Assembly: GCA_036563615.1 (NCBI GenBank)
Contig: DATCMB010000021.1
Coordinates: forward strand, 1-64,000
Direction: 5' to 3'
DNA length: 64,000 nucleotides
From: Candidatus Binatia bacterium
GTDB taxonomy: Bacteria > Desulfobacterota > Binatia > UBA12015
Shown: piece by piece, positions 24,325-32,436 of the stretch
Layout: every line of letters begins with the position of its first letter
How positions within the stretch are numbered: the stretch's first letter is position 1
Notes under the pieces: model-generated
What the model was told of the DNA's origin: nothing
Database searches by the model: none
What the model saw: the letters and a program-made list of their open reading frames with translations, nothing else
Position numbers and translations under genes: made by a program

Positions 24325-26850
24325 ATGCCCGAAACGCCGACCACGAGCCCACGCGCGACGGTGGTGGTCGTCGCGGGGGCGGAGGGCGCAGCCTGCGCGC
24401 GCTCGCTGCGGAGCGTGCTCGCGCAGAGCGAGCGCGCGCTCGAGGTGATCGTCGCCGCGACGCGCGACGCCGACCTGCCGCGCGACGTCGTGCCGAGCGA
24501 CGACGCGCGCGTCCGCACGCTGGTCGCGCCCGGCGCGCAGCCGGCCGAGCTGCGCAACCGCGCGCTCGCGGGAGCGCGCGCGCCGTGGGTCAAGCTGATC
24601 GCGGCGGGCGACGAGCTCGAAGCCGCGTGCCTCAAGCGCGAGCTCGCGGCGCTCGCCGCCGCGCCGCACGCGCGCGCCGTGGTCTCGCAGCCGCGGGTAC
24701 TCGGCGAGGACGGACGACCGGTCACCGATCCGGCTACGGTCCGGCGCTGGACGCCCGCCGCGCGCACCGGCGACGAGCTCGCGCGCGAGCTCTTCGAGCG
24801 GCGCACGCTCGCGTCCGCGACGGTGCTGTTCGCGCGCGACGCGGCGCTGGCGCTCGGCGGCTTCGACGTCGAGCTGACGTCGATCCACGAGCACGACCTC
24901 TGGCTGCGGCTCTGCCACGCGCACGACGTCGTCGTGCTCCCCGAGCCGCTCGTGCGCGTGCACGCGCGCCCGGCGCCGCCGGACCCCGCGGGGGCGCGCG
25001 CCGAGCGTGCGGACTCGGCGTTCCGCGTCCTCGCCGAGCTGCGCGCGTGCGGCTGGCGGCGCGTCGTCGACCGCGGCGGCGACGCGGGCGTAGCGGGCGA
25101 CGGAGGAGCAAACGGTGGAGCGCTCGCCGCGCGGGCGGACGACGTCGCAGCGAGCGACGCCGCGGCCGATCGCGCGCGCGCGGCACGACGCCTCCTCGCG
25201 CTCGCGCGCTCGGTCGAGCGCGCTGGGCTCCGCGAGCTGCGGCCGTTCGCGCTCGAGCTGCTCGCGCACGCGCGCGCGCTCGACGACGCCGCAGCCCGCG
25301 AGCCGACGCTCGAGGCGCTGCGCGGCGTCACGCCCGAGCTCGGCCGCACGCCCGCGTGGCGCGACGGAGCGCGCGCCGAACCCGCGACGCGCGGCGCGCT
25401 CGTCGTCGCCACCACCGCGCTGCGCACGCACCTCGAGCAGCTCGGCGAGAAGCTCGCCGACGCGTCGCGCGCCGGCACGCGCAACGTCGACCGCTTCGAG
25501 GACCTCGGCGTCGAGGCAGCCTCGGCGCGCGTGCTGGTCGAGCGCGGCCGCGGGCTCACCGAGCAGGTGCTCGGCAAGCTGCAGATCAAGCGACGCTTGA
25601 CGAAGACGGCGAGCGCGCTGCTCGGCCGCTCGCGTGCGGAGCGCCCCGTGTCCCGGCGAGAGCCAAGCGCTGCGCAGCCGAGCGACGACGCCTGGGCGAG
25701 CGCGGCGAGCCCCGCGACGCGCGCCGAGCTGGAGCAGATCCTCGCGCGCCACACCGACCGCCGCGGCACCGTGCTCTTCGCGCCGACGCTGCGCTGGAGC
25801 CACGAGCTCTTCCAGCGTCCGCACCAGCTCGCGCGCGAGCTCGCACGCCAGGGCTACCTCGTCTTCTACTGCGAGAGCCTGTGGCCGGAGCCCGACGAGC
25901 CGCTCTTCCGCGAGATCGGCGAGCGCCTGTACGTGGCGCACGCGCCGCTTCCGACCTACGCGGAGATCGAAGCGCCGATCGTGTTCTTCCTGCCCTACAA
26001 CGCCTTCGACACGAGCAAGCTCCGCAACGCGCGCGTGGTCTACGAGCTGATCGACGAGCTGCACGTCTTCCGCGGCGACGCCGCCGAGATCCGCCGCAAC
26101 CACGAGCACCTGCTCGACACCGCCGACGTCGTCGTCGCGACCGCGCGCAACCTGCACCGTCAGATCGCCGAGCGTCGCCCCGACGCGCTGCTGAGCCCGA
26201 ACGCGGTCGACTACGAGCACTTCCGTCAAGCACGCGATCCGTCGCTACCGGTCCCGCCCGAGCTCGCCGCCGTGCTGCGCCCGGGACGCCGCGTGATCGG
26301 CTACTACGGCGCGCTCGCGACCTGGTTCGACTACGAGCTCGTGCGCTTCGCCGCGCTCGCGCGTCCGGACCTCGAGTTCGTGCTGATCGGACCCGACTAC
26401 GACGGCTCGCTCGCGACGACCGACGTGCTCGCGCTCGACAACGTGCACCGCCTCGACAGCCAGCCGTACGAGGCGCTGCCGCGCTTCTTGCGCGCGTTCG
26501 ACGTCGCGACGATCCCGTTCGTGGTCAACGACATCACGGAGTCGACCTCACCGATCAAGCTGTTCGAGTACGCGGCGGGCGGCAAGCCGGTGGTCAGCAC
26601 GGCGATGCAGGAGTGCCTGCTCTATCCCGGCGTGCTGGTGGCGCGCGACGGCGAGGAGTTCGTCGCGCAGATCGAGCGCGCGCTGACGCTCGCTGGAGAC
26701 CCGGAGTACCTCGCGACGATCGACGCCATCGCGCGCGACAACACCTGGGCAGCGCGGGTCGCGCAGATCCGCGCGGTGCTCGAGGCGACGACTCCAGGCG
26801 CTGCGCCGCGGCGGCCGCACGACGCGGCGCGGAGGGCCGAGGCACGATGA
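24325..26850 (+). CDS. bipartite glycosyltransferase (GT2-like N-terminus plus GT-B domain)
   Basis: An 841-residue cytoplasmic protein. Residues ~10-210 look like a GT-A/GT2 domain (ATVVVVAGAEG, VKLIAAGDELE, EHDLWLRL) but lack an obvious intact DxD, so it may be degenerate. An Ala/Arg-rich helical linker carries VLGKLQIKRRLTKTASALL (~414-432), a motif shared with three other proteins in this locus. Residues ~475-830 form a GT-B glycosyltransferase (RWSHELFQRPHQLARELA, YYGALATWFDYEL, KLFEYAAGGKPVVS). Likely builds a surface polysaccharide or O-antigen-type glycan. Its stop overlaps the next start by ATGA. Confidence 0.88.
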   Translation: MPETPTTSPRATVVVVAGAEGAACARSLRSVLAQSERALEVIVAATRDADLPRDVVPSDDARVRTLVAPGAQPAELRNRALAGARAPWVKLIAAGDELEAACLKRELAALAAAPHARAVVSQPRVLGEDGRPVTDPATVRRWTPAARTGDELARELFERRTLASATVLFARDAALALGGFDVELTSIHEHDLWLRLCHAHDVVVLPEPLVRVHARPAPPDPAGARAERADSAFRVLAELRACGWRRVVDRGGDAGVAGDGGANGGALAARADDVAASDAAADRARAARRLLALARSVERAGLRELRPFALELLAHARALDDAAAREPTLEALRGVTPELGRTPAWRDGARAEPATRGALVVATTALRTHLEQLGEKLADASRAGTRNVDRFEDLGVEAASARVLVERGRGLTEQVLGKLQIKRRLTKTASALLGRSRAERPVSRREPSAAQPSDDAWASAASPATRAELEQILARHTDRRGTVLFAPTLRWSHELFQRPHQLARELARQGYLVFYCESLWPEPDEPLFREIGERLYVAHAPLPTYAEIEAPIVFFLPYNAFDTSKLRNARVVYELIDELHVFRGDAAEIRRNHEHLLDTADVVVATARNLHRQIAERRPDALLSPNAVDYEHFRQARDPSLPVPPELAAVLRPGRRVIGYYGALATWFDYELVRFAALARPDLEFVLIGPDYDGSLATTDVLALDNVHRLDSQPYEALPRFLRAFDVATIPFVVNDITESTSPIKLFEYAAGGKPVVSTAMQECLLYPGVLVARDGEEFVAQIERALTLAGDPEYLATIDAIARDNTWAARVAQIRAVLEATTPGAAPRRPHDAARRAEAR

Positions 26851-29800
26851 GCACCGTCGAGCGGCCACGCGCGACGATCGTCGTGCCGGCGTCGAGCAAC
26901 GACCCCGCGCTCGGCGCCCTCGTCGCGGGCTTCCTCGCGCACGGCGAGGCGCGCGTCGAGGTGCTGGTCGTGCACGACGGGACGACCGTCACGCCGCGCG
27001 CGCTCGAGGAGATCGACGACCCGCGCCTGATCGCGATCCCGCTCCCCGGGCTCGGCGTCGGCGCACGGGCCAACGTCGGGCTCGCCGCCGCGCGCGGCGC
27101 CGCCGTCAAGATTTTGCTCGAGCGCGACGCGGCGCTCGTGCCCGGCGATCTCGAGCGCGAGCTCGCGGAGCTCGAGGCGCACCCCGACTGCGCCGCGGTC
27201 GCAGCGCTGTGGTGCGCGGAGGGCGCGCTGCTCGCGAGCCTGCTCGAAGGACGCGCGCCGCGCGTCGCGACCGCGACCTTCTGCACGGGCGTGCTGCGCG
27301 CGCTGGGCGGCCTCGACGCGAGCTTGACGCACGCCCTCGGCTACGACCTCTGGCTCCGCCTCGCGCTCGACCACCGCGTGCACACGCTGCCCGGTGTCGG
27401 CGGCGAGCAGCCCGTCGCGTGGGACGGCGCCGGCGTGCCGAGTCGTTCGGAGCACGCCTGGGTGCTGGTACGCACGCTGCTGGAGCGCGGCCTCGACTGG
27501 TGGCGCGACGCGACCAGCTCGTGGGCCGCGGACGTCGACGCCTGGCGCGAGCTCGCGCTGCGGCTCGTGCGCTCGGGTCTGCCCGAGGTGCTGCCGGTCG
27601 TGCGCACGATCGGACGCCGCGCGCGCGCCGAAGGCCGGCCGCTGCCGCCGCTCGACGAGCTCGAGCGCCTCGCGTCCGAGGACGCTGCGCCTGCCTCGCC
27701 TGCGGATGCGCCCGCGCCGCCGCACGGACACGCGCCCGCCCCGCAGATCGACGCGAGGCGCGCGACGGACGCCGCCACCAGCGACGCGCCGAGCCCGCAC
27801 GACGCCGAAGCGGCGAACGTGCTCGCGCTCGCCCGCGCCGCCGCACGCGACGAGCGCACGCTGCGCACGCTGCGCGCCGACGGCCAGCGCCTCGAGGGCT
27901 ACGAGGCGTGGCTGCGCAGCGAGCTGGGGACGCTGCGCCGGACCAGCGAGGAGACGCTGCTGCTCGCGACGCGCGTGCTCGACAAGCTGCGCTTGACGAA
28001 GCGGCTCTCCGCGACGCTGCAGCAGCTCGGCCGCGCGGCGGGCGTCCGCAAACGCGGCGAGCGCGACACGGCCGCCACCACGCCCGAGCGCCACGGCTCC
28101 CATCGCGTGGCCCCCGGAGCGCGACGCCGCCAGTGGCTGATCCTCGCCGCGGTGCCGCTCGACGACGTCGGTGGCGGGCAGCGCAGCGCCCAGCTCGCGC
28201 GCGCGCTCGCGCGCCGCGGCGACCTCGTGTGGTACGCGGCCCGCTTCCCGCGCCACGAGTCGGTCGACCTCGGGCTGCGCGACGCGATTCCTGGCTTGAC
28301 GTCGCTCGACTGGAACCCGGACGAGCTGCGCCGCCGGCTGCGCGCGGCCGACGACCGCGTGCTCGTCCTCGTCGAGCTGCCGGAGACGCAGGTCGTCGAG
28401 CTCGCGCTCGAGGCGCGCACGCTCGGCGCGCGCGTCCTCTACGACAAGATCGACCACTGGGCGGCGTGCGCGTGGGCCGACTGGTACGACGCCGCGACCG
28501 AGCGCCGGCTGATCCGCGAGGCCGACGACCTCGTCGGCTCGGCGCGTCTGCTGGTCCAGCAGCTCCGCGGCGGCCCGCGCGCGCCGCACCTCGTGCTGAA
28601 CGCCGTCGACCGCACGATCTTCGCGCCGGACGCGGTGCGCTCGGGCGAGCCGCCCGCCGACCTCGTGCGCGGCGAGCGGACGCTGCTCTACGTCGGCTCG
28701 CTGTGGGGCGACTGGTTCGACTGGGGACTCGTCGCCGAGGTCGCCGCGCGCCGCCCGCGCTGGGCGGTGAACCTGATCGGCGACCGTCCGCGCCACGTGC
28801 CCGAGCTGCCGTCGAACGTGCACCTCCTCGGGCTCAAGCCGCAGGCGGCGCTGCCGCCCTACCTCGCGGCCGCCGACGTCTGCTGGATCCCGTTCATCCC
28901 CTCGCCGCTCGTCGACGGCGTCAATCCGCTCAAGGTCTACGAGTACCTCGCGATGCACCGCCCGGTGGTGGCATCGCCGATGGTCGAGCTGCGCGACGTG
29001 CCGTACGTGTTCGCCGCGCGCGGCGCGGAGGCGACGGTCGCCGCCGTCGAGCGCGCCGCGGCGACGCCGCCGCCGGTCGAGACGCTCGAGCGCTTCCTCG
29101 CGGCCAACGACTGGGAGGCGCGCGTCGCGACGCTGACCTCGCTGTGCGAGCGCCCGACGATCACCGTCGTCGTGCTGTGCTACGACAACCGCGACGTCAT
29201 CGGCGCGTGCATCGAGTCGCTGCTGCGCAACCGCGGCGACGCGCGCTACGAGATCGTGGTCGTCGACAACGGCAGCCGCGACGGCTCGCTGGAGATCCTC
29301 GCCGCGCACGCGTCGCGCGGCGAGATCCGGCTGCTGCGCAACGCGCGCAACGGCTGCTCGTCGGGGCGCAACCTCGGCGTGCGCGAGAGCGCGAGCGAGC
29401 TCGTCGTCTTCCTCGACAGCGACCAGCGCGCGCTCTTCCCCGGCTGGCTCGATCCCGCGCTCGAGGTGCTCGCGCGTCACCGCGAGATCGGCGCGGTCGG
29501 CTGGAGCGGCGGCTGGTTCAGCGCCGGTCGCGGACGCGGCGCCGTGGTCGACACGCTGCCCGACCGCGGCGCCGGCAAGCTGCGCGACGGCTTCCGCACC
29601 GACGTCGCCTACCTCGCGACGAGCGGCCTCGTCGTGCCGCGCTCGGTGCTCGCGCGCACCGCGGGCTTCGACGAGCGCCTCGACCCGACCTGCTTCGAGG
29701 ACACCGACCTCTCCTTCCAGATCAAGGAAGCCGGCTTCGAGCTCGCCTACTGCCCCGGGCTCGGCGTCGACCACCGCCCGCACGCGACCACGTCGGCGCT

Positions 29801-29894
29801 CGCCGCGTACGACGAGGTCTACCGGCGCAACGAGCGCCTCTTCCTCGAGAAGTGGCGCCACCGTCCGGAGTACTTCTTCGACGTCCCGGATTGA
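26847..29894 (+). CDS. tripartite glycosyltransferase (GT2-like, GT-B, GT2)
   Basis: A 1015-residue fusion of three glycosyltransferase-type units. Residues 1-~200: GT2-like with YDLWLRLALDHRVHTLPG but no clear DxD. Linker motif VLDKLRLTKRLSATLQQL at ~376-393. Residues ~430-765: GT-B (AAVPLDDVGGGQRSAQLA, YVGSLWGDWFDWGL, LKVYEYLAMHRPVVASP). Residues ~770-1015: a canonical GT2 with VVDNGSRDG, VVFLDSDQ (DxD-like) and TCFEDTDLSFQIKEAGF. The ATG at 26847 overlaps the previous stop, so the two are coupled. The third domain looks active; the first may be only a recognition module. It converges with the next gene, 21 bp away. Confidence 0.88.
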   Translation: MSTVERPRATIVVPASSNDPALGALVAGFLAHGEARVEVLVVHDGTTVTPRALEEIDDPRLIAIPLPGLGVGARANVGLAAARGAAVKILLERDAALVPGDLERELAELEAHPDCAAVAALWCAEGALLASLLEGRAPRVATATFCTGVLRALGGLDASLTHALGYDLWLRLALDHRVHTLPGVGGEQPVAWDGAGVPSRSEHAWVLVRTLLERGLDWWRDATSSWAADVDAWRELALRLVRSGLPEVLPVVRTIGRRARAEGRPLPPLDELERLASEDAAPASPADAPAPPHGHAPAPQIDARRATDAATSDAPSPHDAEAANVLALARAAARDERTLRTLRADGQRLEGYEAWLRSELGTLRRTSEETLLLATRVLDKLRLTKRLSATLQQLGRAAGVRKRGERDTAATTPERHGSHRVAPGARRRQWLILAAVPLDDVGGGQRSAQLARALARRGDLVWYAARFPRHESVDLGLRDAIPGLTSLDWNPDELRRRLRAADDRVLVLVELPETQVVELALEARTLGARVLYDKIDHWAACAWADWYDAATERRLIREADDLVGSARLLVQQLRGGPRAPHLVLNAVDRTIFAPDAVRSGEPPADLVRGERTLLYVGSLWGDWFDWGLVAEVAARRPRWAVNLIGDRPRHVPELPSNVHLLGLKPQAALPPYLAAADVCWIPFIPSPLVDGVNPLKVYEYLAMHRPVVASPMVELRDVPYVFAARGAEATVAAVERAAATPPPVETLERFLAANDWEARVATLTSLCERPTITVVVLCYDNRDVIGACIESLLRNRGDARYEIVVVDNGSRDGSLEILAAHASRGEIRLLRNARNGCSSGRNLGVRESASELVVFLDSDQRALFPGWLDPALEVLARHREIGAVGWSGGWFSAGRGRGAVVDTLPDRGAGKLRDGFRTDVAYLATSGLVVPRSVLARTAGFDERLDPTCFEDTDLSFQIKEAGFELAYCPGLGVDHRPHATTSALAAYDEVYRRNERLFLEKWRHRPEYFFDVPD

Positions 29895-29915
29895 GCGGCG
29901 CCGCGCGCTCGCGAT

Positions 29916-32381
29916 TCAGGCCGCTCTGCCTGCGGTCGCGGCGCCGAGCACCTCGTCGGCGAGCCGCGCCGCGTCGCGCTCCTGCCAGCCGGGCTCGAGC
30001 CGGACGACGCGGCTCGCGTCGGGGAACCACGCGAGCGCGAAGCCACCCGGCTGCGTCGCGACCACGAGCGGACGGCGCACGTCCTCGAAGGCCTCGAGCG
30101 GCACCGAGGCGACGATCAGACGCTCGTCGGCGTGCACGAGCCCCTGGTGCGCCCCGCCCTCCGGCTCGGCGTGCACGAAGACCAGCCGCCCGCGCCGCGC
30201 GATCGCCCGGCCGAGCGCGAGCGCCGCACCGCCCTCCTCCGCGTCCCGCGGCTCGGCGAGAACGACGACCGGCGTCGCACCGACTGAGCGCCGTGCGGCC
30301 AGGGACGCGACCTCGTCGCGCCAGCGCCGCGTCTGCCGCCGGTCGCCCCGGTAGGGCCGCCAGGCGGTGTGCCACTTCGCCTCGAACTTCGCGCGATTCG
30401 CCTCGTAGATCGCGTCACGTTCTTTGAGCTTGTCGAAGCTCACCTGACCCACGTGGCGGATGAACACCTCTTCCGCGCAGACGAGGCGGAAGCCCGCGAG
30501 GCGCACCCGGTGCGCGTAGTCGTCGTCCTCGAACATGCCGACGCCGAAGCGCTCGTCGAGCGGCCCGACCGACTCGAGGACCGACCGGCGCGCAGCGACG
30601 CAGTACATCGCGAGCATGCGGATCGGGTAGACCTCGCCGCGGTGCGCGCGCGCCCACGCCTCGGCGAACTCGGGCAGACGCGCGAGCTCGTCGTGGCTGA
30701 TCCGCTCGCGCGCCTCGTTGAACGTGCCGTCCGTCACCGGTCCGACCAGCCCGACGCGCTCGTCGCGGCGCAGCACGTCGATCAGCCGCGGCAGCCATCC
30801 CGAGGTCACGACGGTGTCGTTGTTGAGCAGCACGACGTACTCGCCGCGCGCGGCGGCGATGCCCTGGTTGTTCGCGGCGGCGAAGCCGCGGTTCTCCTCG
30901 TTGCGCAGCAACCGGATCTCGCCGCGCTCCGCGAGCTGCTCGAGGTAGGCGACCGTGCCGTCGGTCGACGCATTGTCGACCACGAGGATCTCGCGCCGCG
31001 GCCACGTCCGGTCGTCGAGCAGCGCCGTGAGGCAGTCGCGCGTGAAGCGGAGGTTGTTCCAGGTGACGATGACGATCGTCACCAGCGGGAAGGTCTCGTC
31101 CGCGCGCTGGAGCAGCTCGCGCGCGCGGCTCGACCAGGTGTTCTGCGCGGCAAACGCGCGCCGCTCGGCGACACGCTCCGGCGACGTGTCGCGCAGCGCC
31201 CGCTCGAGCGCGCGCGTGAACTCCTCCGGGCTGTCGGCGAGCTCGACCAGTCGCGCGTGCGGGACGAGCTCCGGCAGCCGGCTCGCCACGACCGGCTTTC
31301 CCGCCGCGAGGTACTCGAAGAACTTGACGGGGCTCGTCGCCTCGATGAGCGGCGTCAAGCGAAAGGGGATCGTCGCCACGTCGAAGCGCGCGAGGTAGGA
31401 CGGCAGCGCGCCGTACGGCTTCTCGCCGAGAAAGCGCACGTTCGGCGCGCGCACGAGATCGTCGTGCGGCGGCGCGCCGAAGGTCGAGCCGATCAGCACG
31501 AACGTCCACTCGGGGTGGGCACGCGCCGCGTGGCGCACGAGGTCGAAGTCGAACCACTCGGAGATCGCGCCGAAGTAGCCGATGATCGGCGAGCGCAGGC
31601 CGGCGAGCTCGGCGGGCGAAGGCTCCGCCGCGTCTACGCGCGCGAAGTGCTCGGGCTCGCATGCGTTCGGCACGAGCACGAGCGACCGCGCGCGTCCCTG
31701 CGCCGACGCTTCGAGCTTGCGTGAGGTCACGACAACGAGATCGCTCTCCGCGACGAGCCGCTCCTCGGTCGCCAGCATGGCGGGAGCGTTGGTCGAGAAG
31801 CCGGCGTGGTCGTCCATCCAGTCGTAGACCACCGGCCAGCCGAAGGCGTGTCGCAGGTGCAGCGCGAGCGGCGTCCAGAACGGGAGCTGCACGACGACGA
31901 TCGCGCTGACGATGCCCGCCTCGGCCCGCAGCTCGTCGAGGGCGCGCGCCATCGTCGCGACGTCGGCGATCGCGAGCGCGTCGCGCCACTGGTCGAGCGG
32001 CCGTGCGCCGGCGATCTCGACCTCGAAGATGCGCTCGTCGAGCGGCGCGACGCGGACGAGCGGCGACTCGCCGTCCGCTGCGACGCGCTCGGCGAGCCCC
32101 GCCGGGTCGACCCAGAAGACCCTGCGACCGTGCGCGGCGATCGCGCGCGCCATCTGCTGCGGACGCTGGTGGCGAAAGCGCCACGCGATGATCGGCAGCA
32201 CGACGACGTCGGGATGGCGGCGCGTGCGGAGGATCTCCGCGATCCGCTGCATCTCCTCCGGCCCGCGCCAGCGCGGAGCGGGCAGCGGCGGGCGGCCGAG
32301 GATCCGGCGCCAGACCGCGCGCAGCGGCCGCGGCAGCCGCGGCCCGACGTACGCCTCGAGGCGCCGGTAGAGCTTCATCAT
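29916..32381 (-). CDS. bipartite glycosyltransferase (GT-B plus GT2) with extra C-terminal Rossmann-like part
   Basis: An 821-residue protein, last gene of the long minus-strand operon. Residues ~48-415: GT-B unit (RFRHQRPQQMARAIA, YFGAISEWFDFDL, KFFEYLAAGKPVVASRLPE). Residues ~430-690: canonical GT2 (TIVIVTWNNLRFT, VVDNASTDGT, VVLLNNDT, FEDDDYAHRV). Residues ~700-821: a Rossmann-like fragment (VVVLAEPRDAEEGGAALALG) that I cannot assign. Start ATG 32381 (a second ATG follows directly); it is 55 bp after the preceding stop. It lacks the shared linker motif of its relatives. Role: surface glycan assembly. Confidence 0.88.
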   Translation of the reverse strand: MMKLYRRLEAYVGPRLPRPLRAVWRRILGRPPLPAPRWRGPEEMQRIAEILRTRRHPDVVVLPIIAWRFRHQRPQQMARAIAAHGRRVFWVDPAGLAERVAADGESPLVRVAPLDERIFEVEIAGARPLDQWRDALAIADVATMARALDELRAEAGIVSAIVVVQLPFWTPLALHLRHAFGWPVVYDWMDDHAGFSTNAPAMLATEERLVAESDLVVVTSRKLEASAQGRARSLVLVPNACEPEHFARVDAAEPSPAELAGLRSPIIGYFGAISEWFDFDLVRHAARAHPEWTFVLIGSTFGAPPHDDLVRAPNVRFLGEKPYGALPSYLARFDVATIPFRLTPLIEATSPVKFFEYLAAGKPVVASRLPELVPHARLVELADSPEEFTRALERALRDTSPERVAERRAFAAQNTWSSRARELLQRADETFPLVTIVIVTWNNLRFTRDCLTALLDDRTWPRREILVVDNASTDGTVAYLEQLAERGEIRLLRNEENRGFAAANNQGIAAARGEYVVLLNNDTVVTSGWLPRLIDVLRRDERVGLVGPVTDGTFNEARERISHDELARLPEFAEAWARAHRGEVYPIRMLAMYCVAARRSVLESVGPLDERFGVGMFEDDDYAHRVRLAGFRLVCAEEVFIRHVGQVSFDKLKERDAIYEANRAKFEAKWHTAWRPYRGDRRQTRRWRDEVASLAARRSVGATPVVVLAEPRDAEEGGAALALGRAIARRGRLVFVHAEPEGGAHQGLVHADERLIVASVPLEAFEDVRRPLVVATQPGGFALAWFPDASRVVRLEPGWQERDAARLADEVLGAATAGRAA

Positions 32382-32436
32382 CCCGGCGTCCCCAGCTCCG
32401 CCCGCATGGCGGAGCGCGATCGCAGCCGCCGCACGC

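Noticed and set aside
29895-29915. Terminator between the convergent glycosyltransferase genes
   Set aside because: Only short GC runs are present; no stem longer than 5 bp and no T-run.
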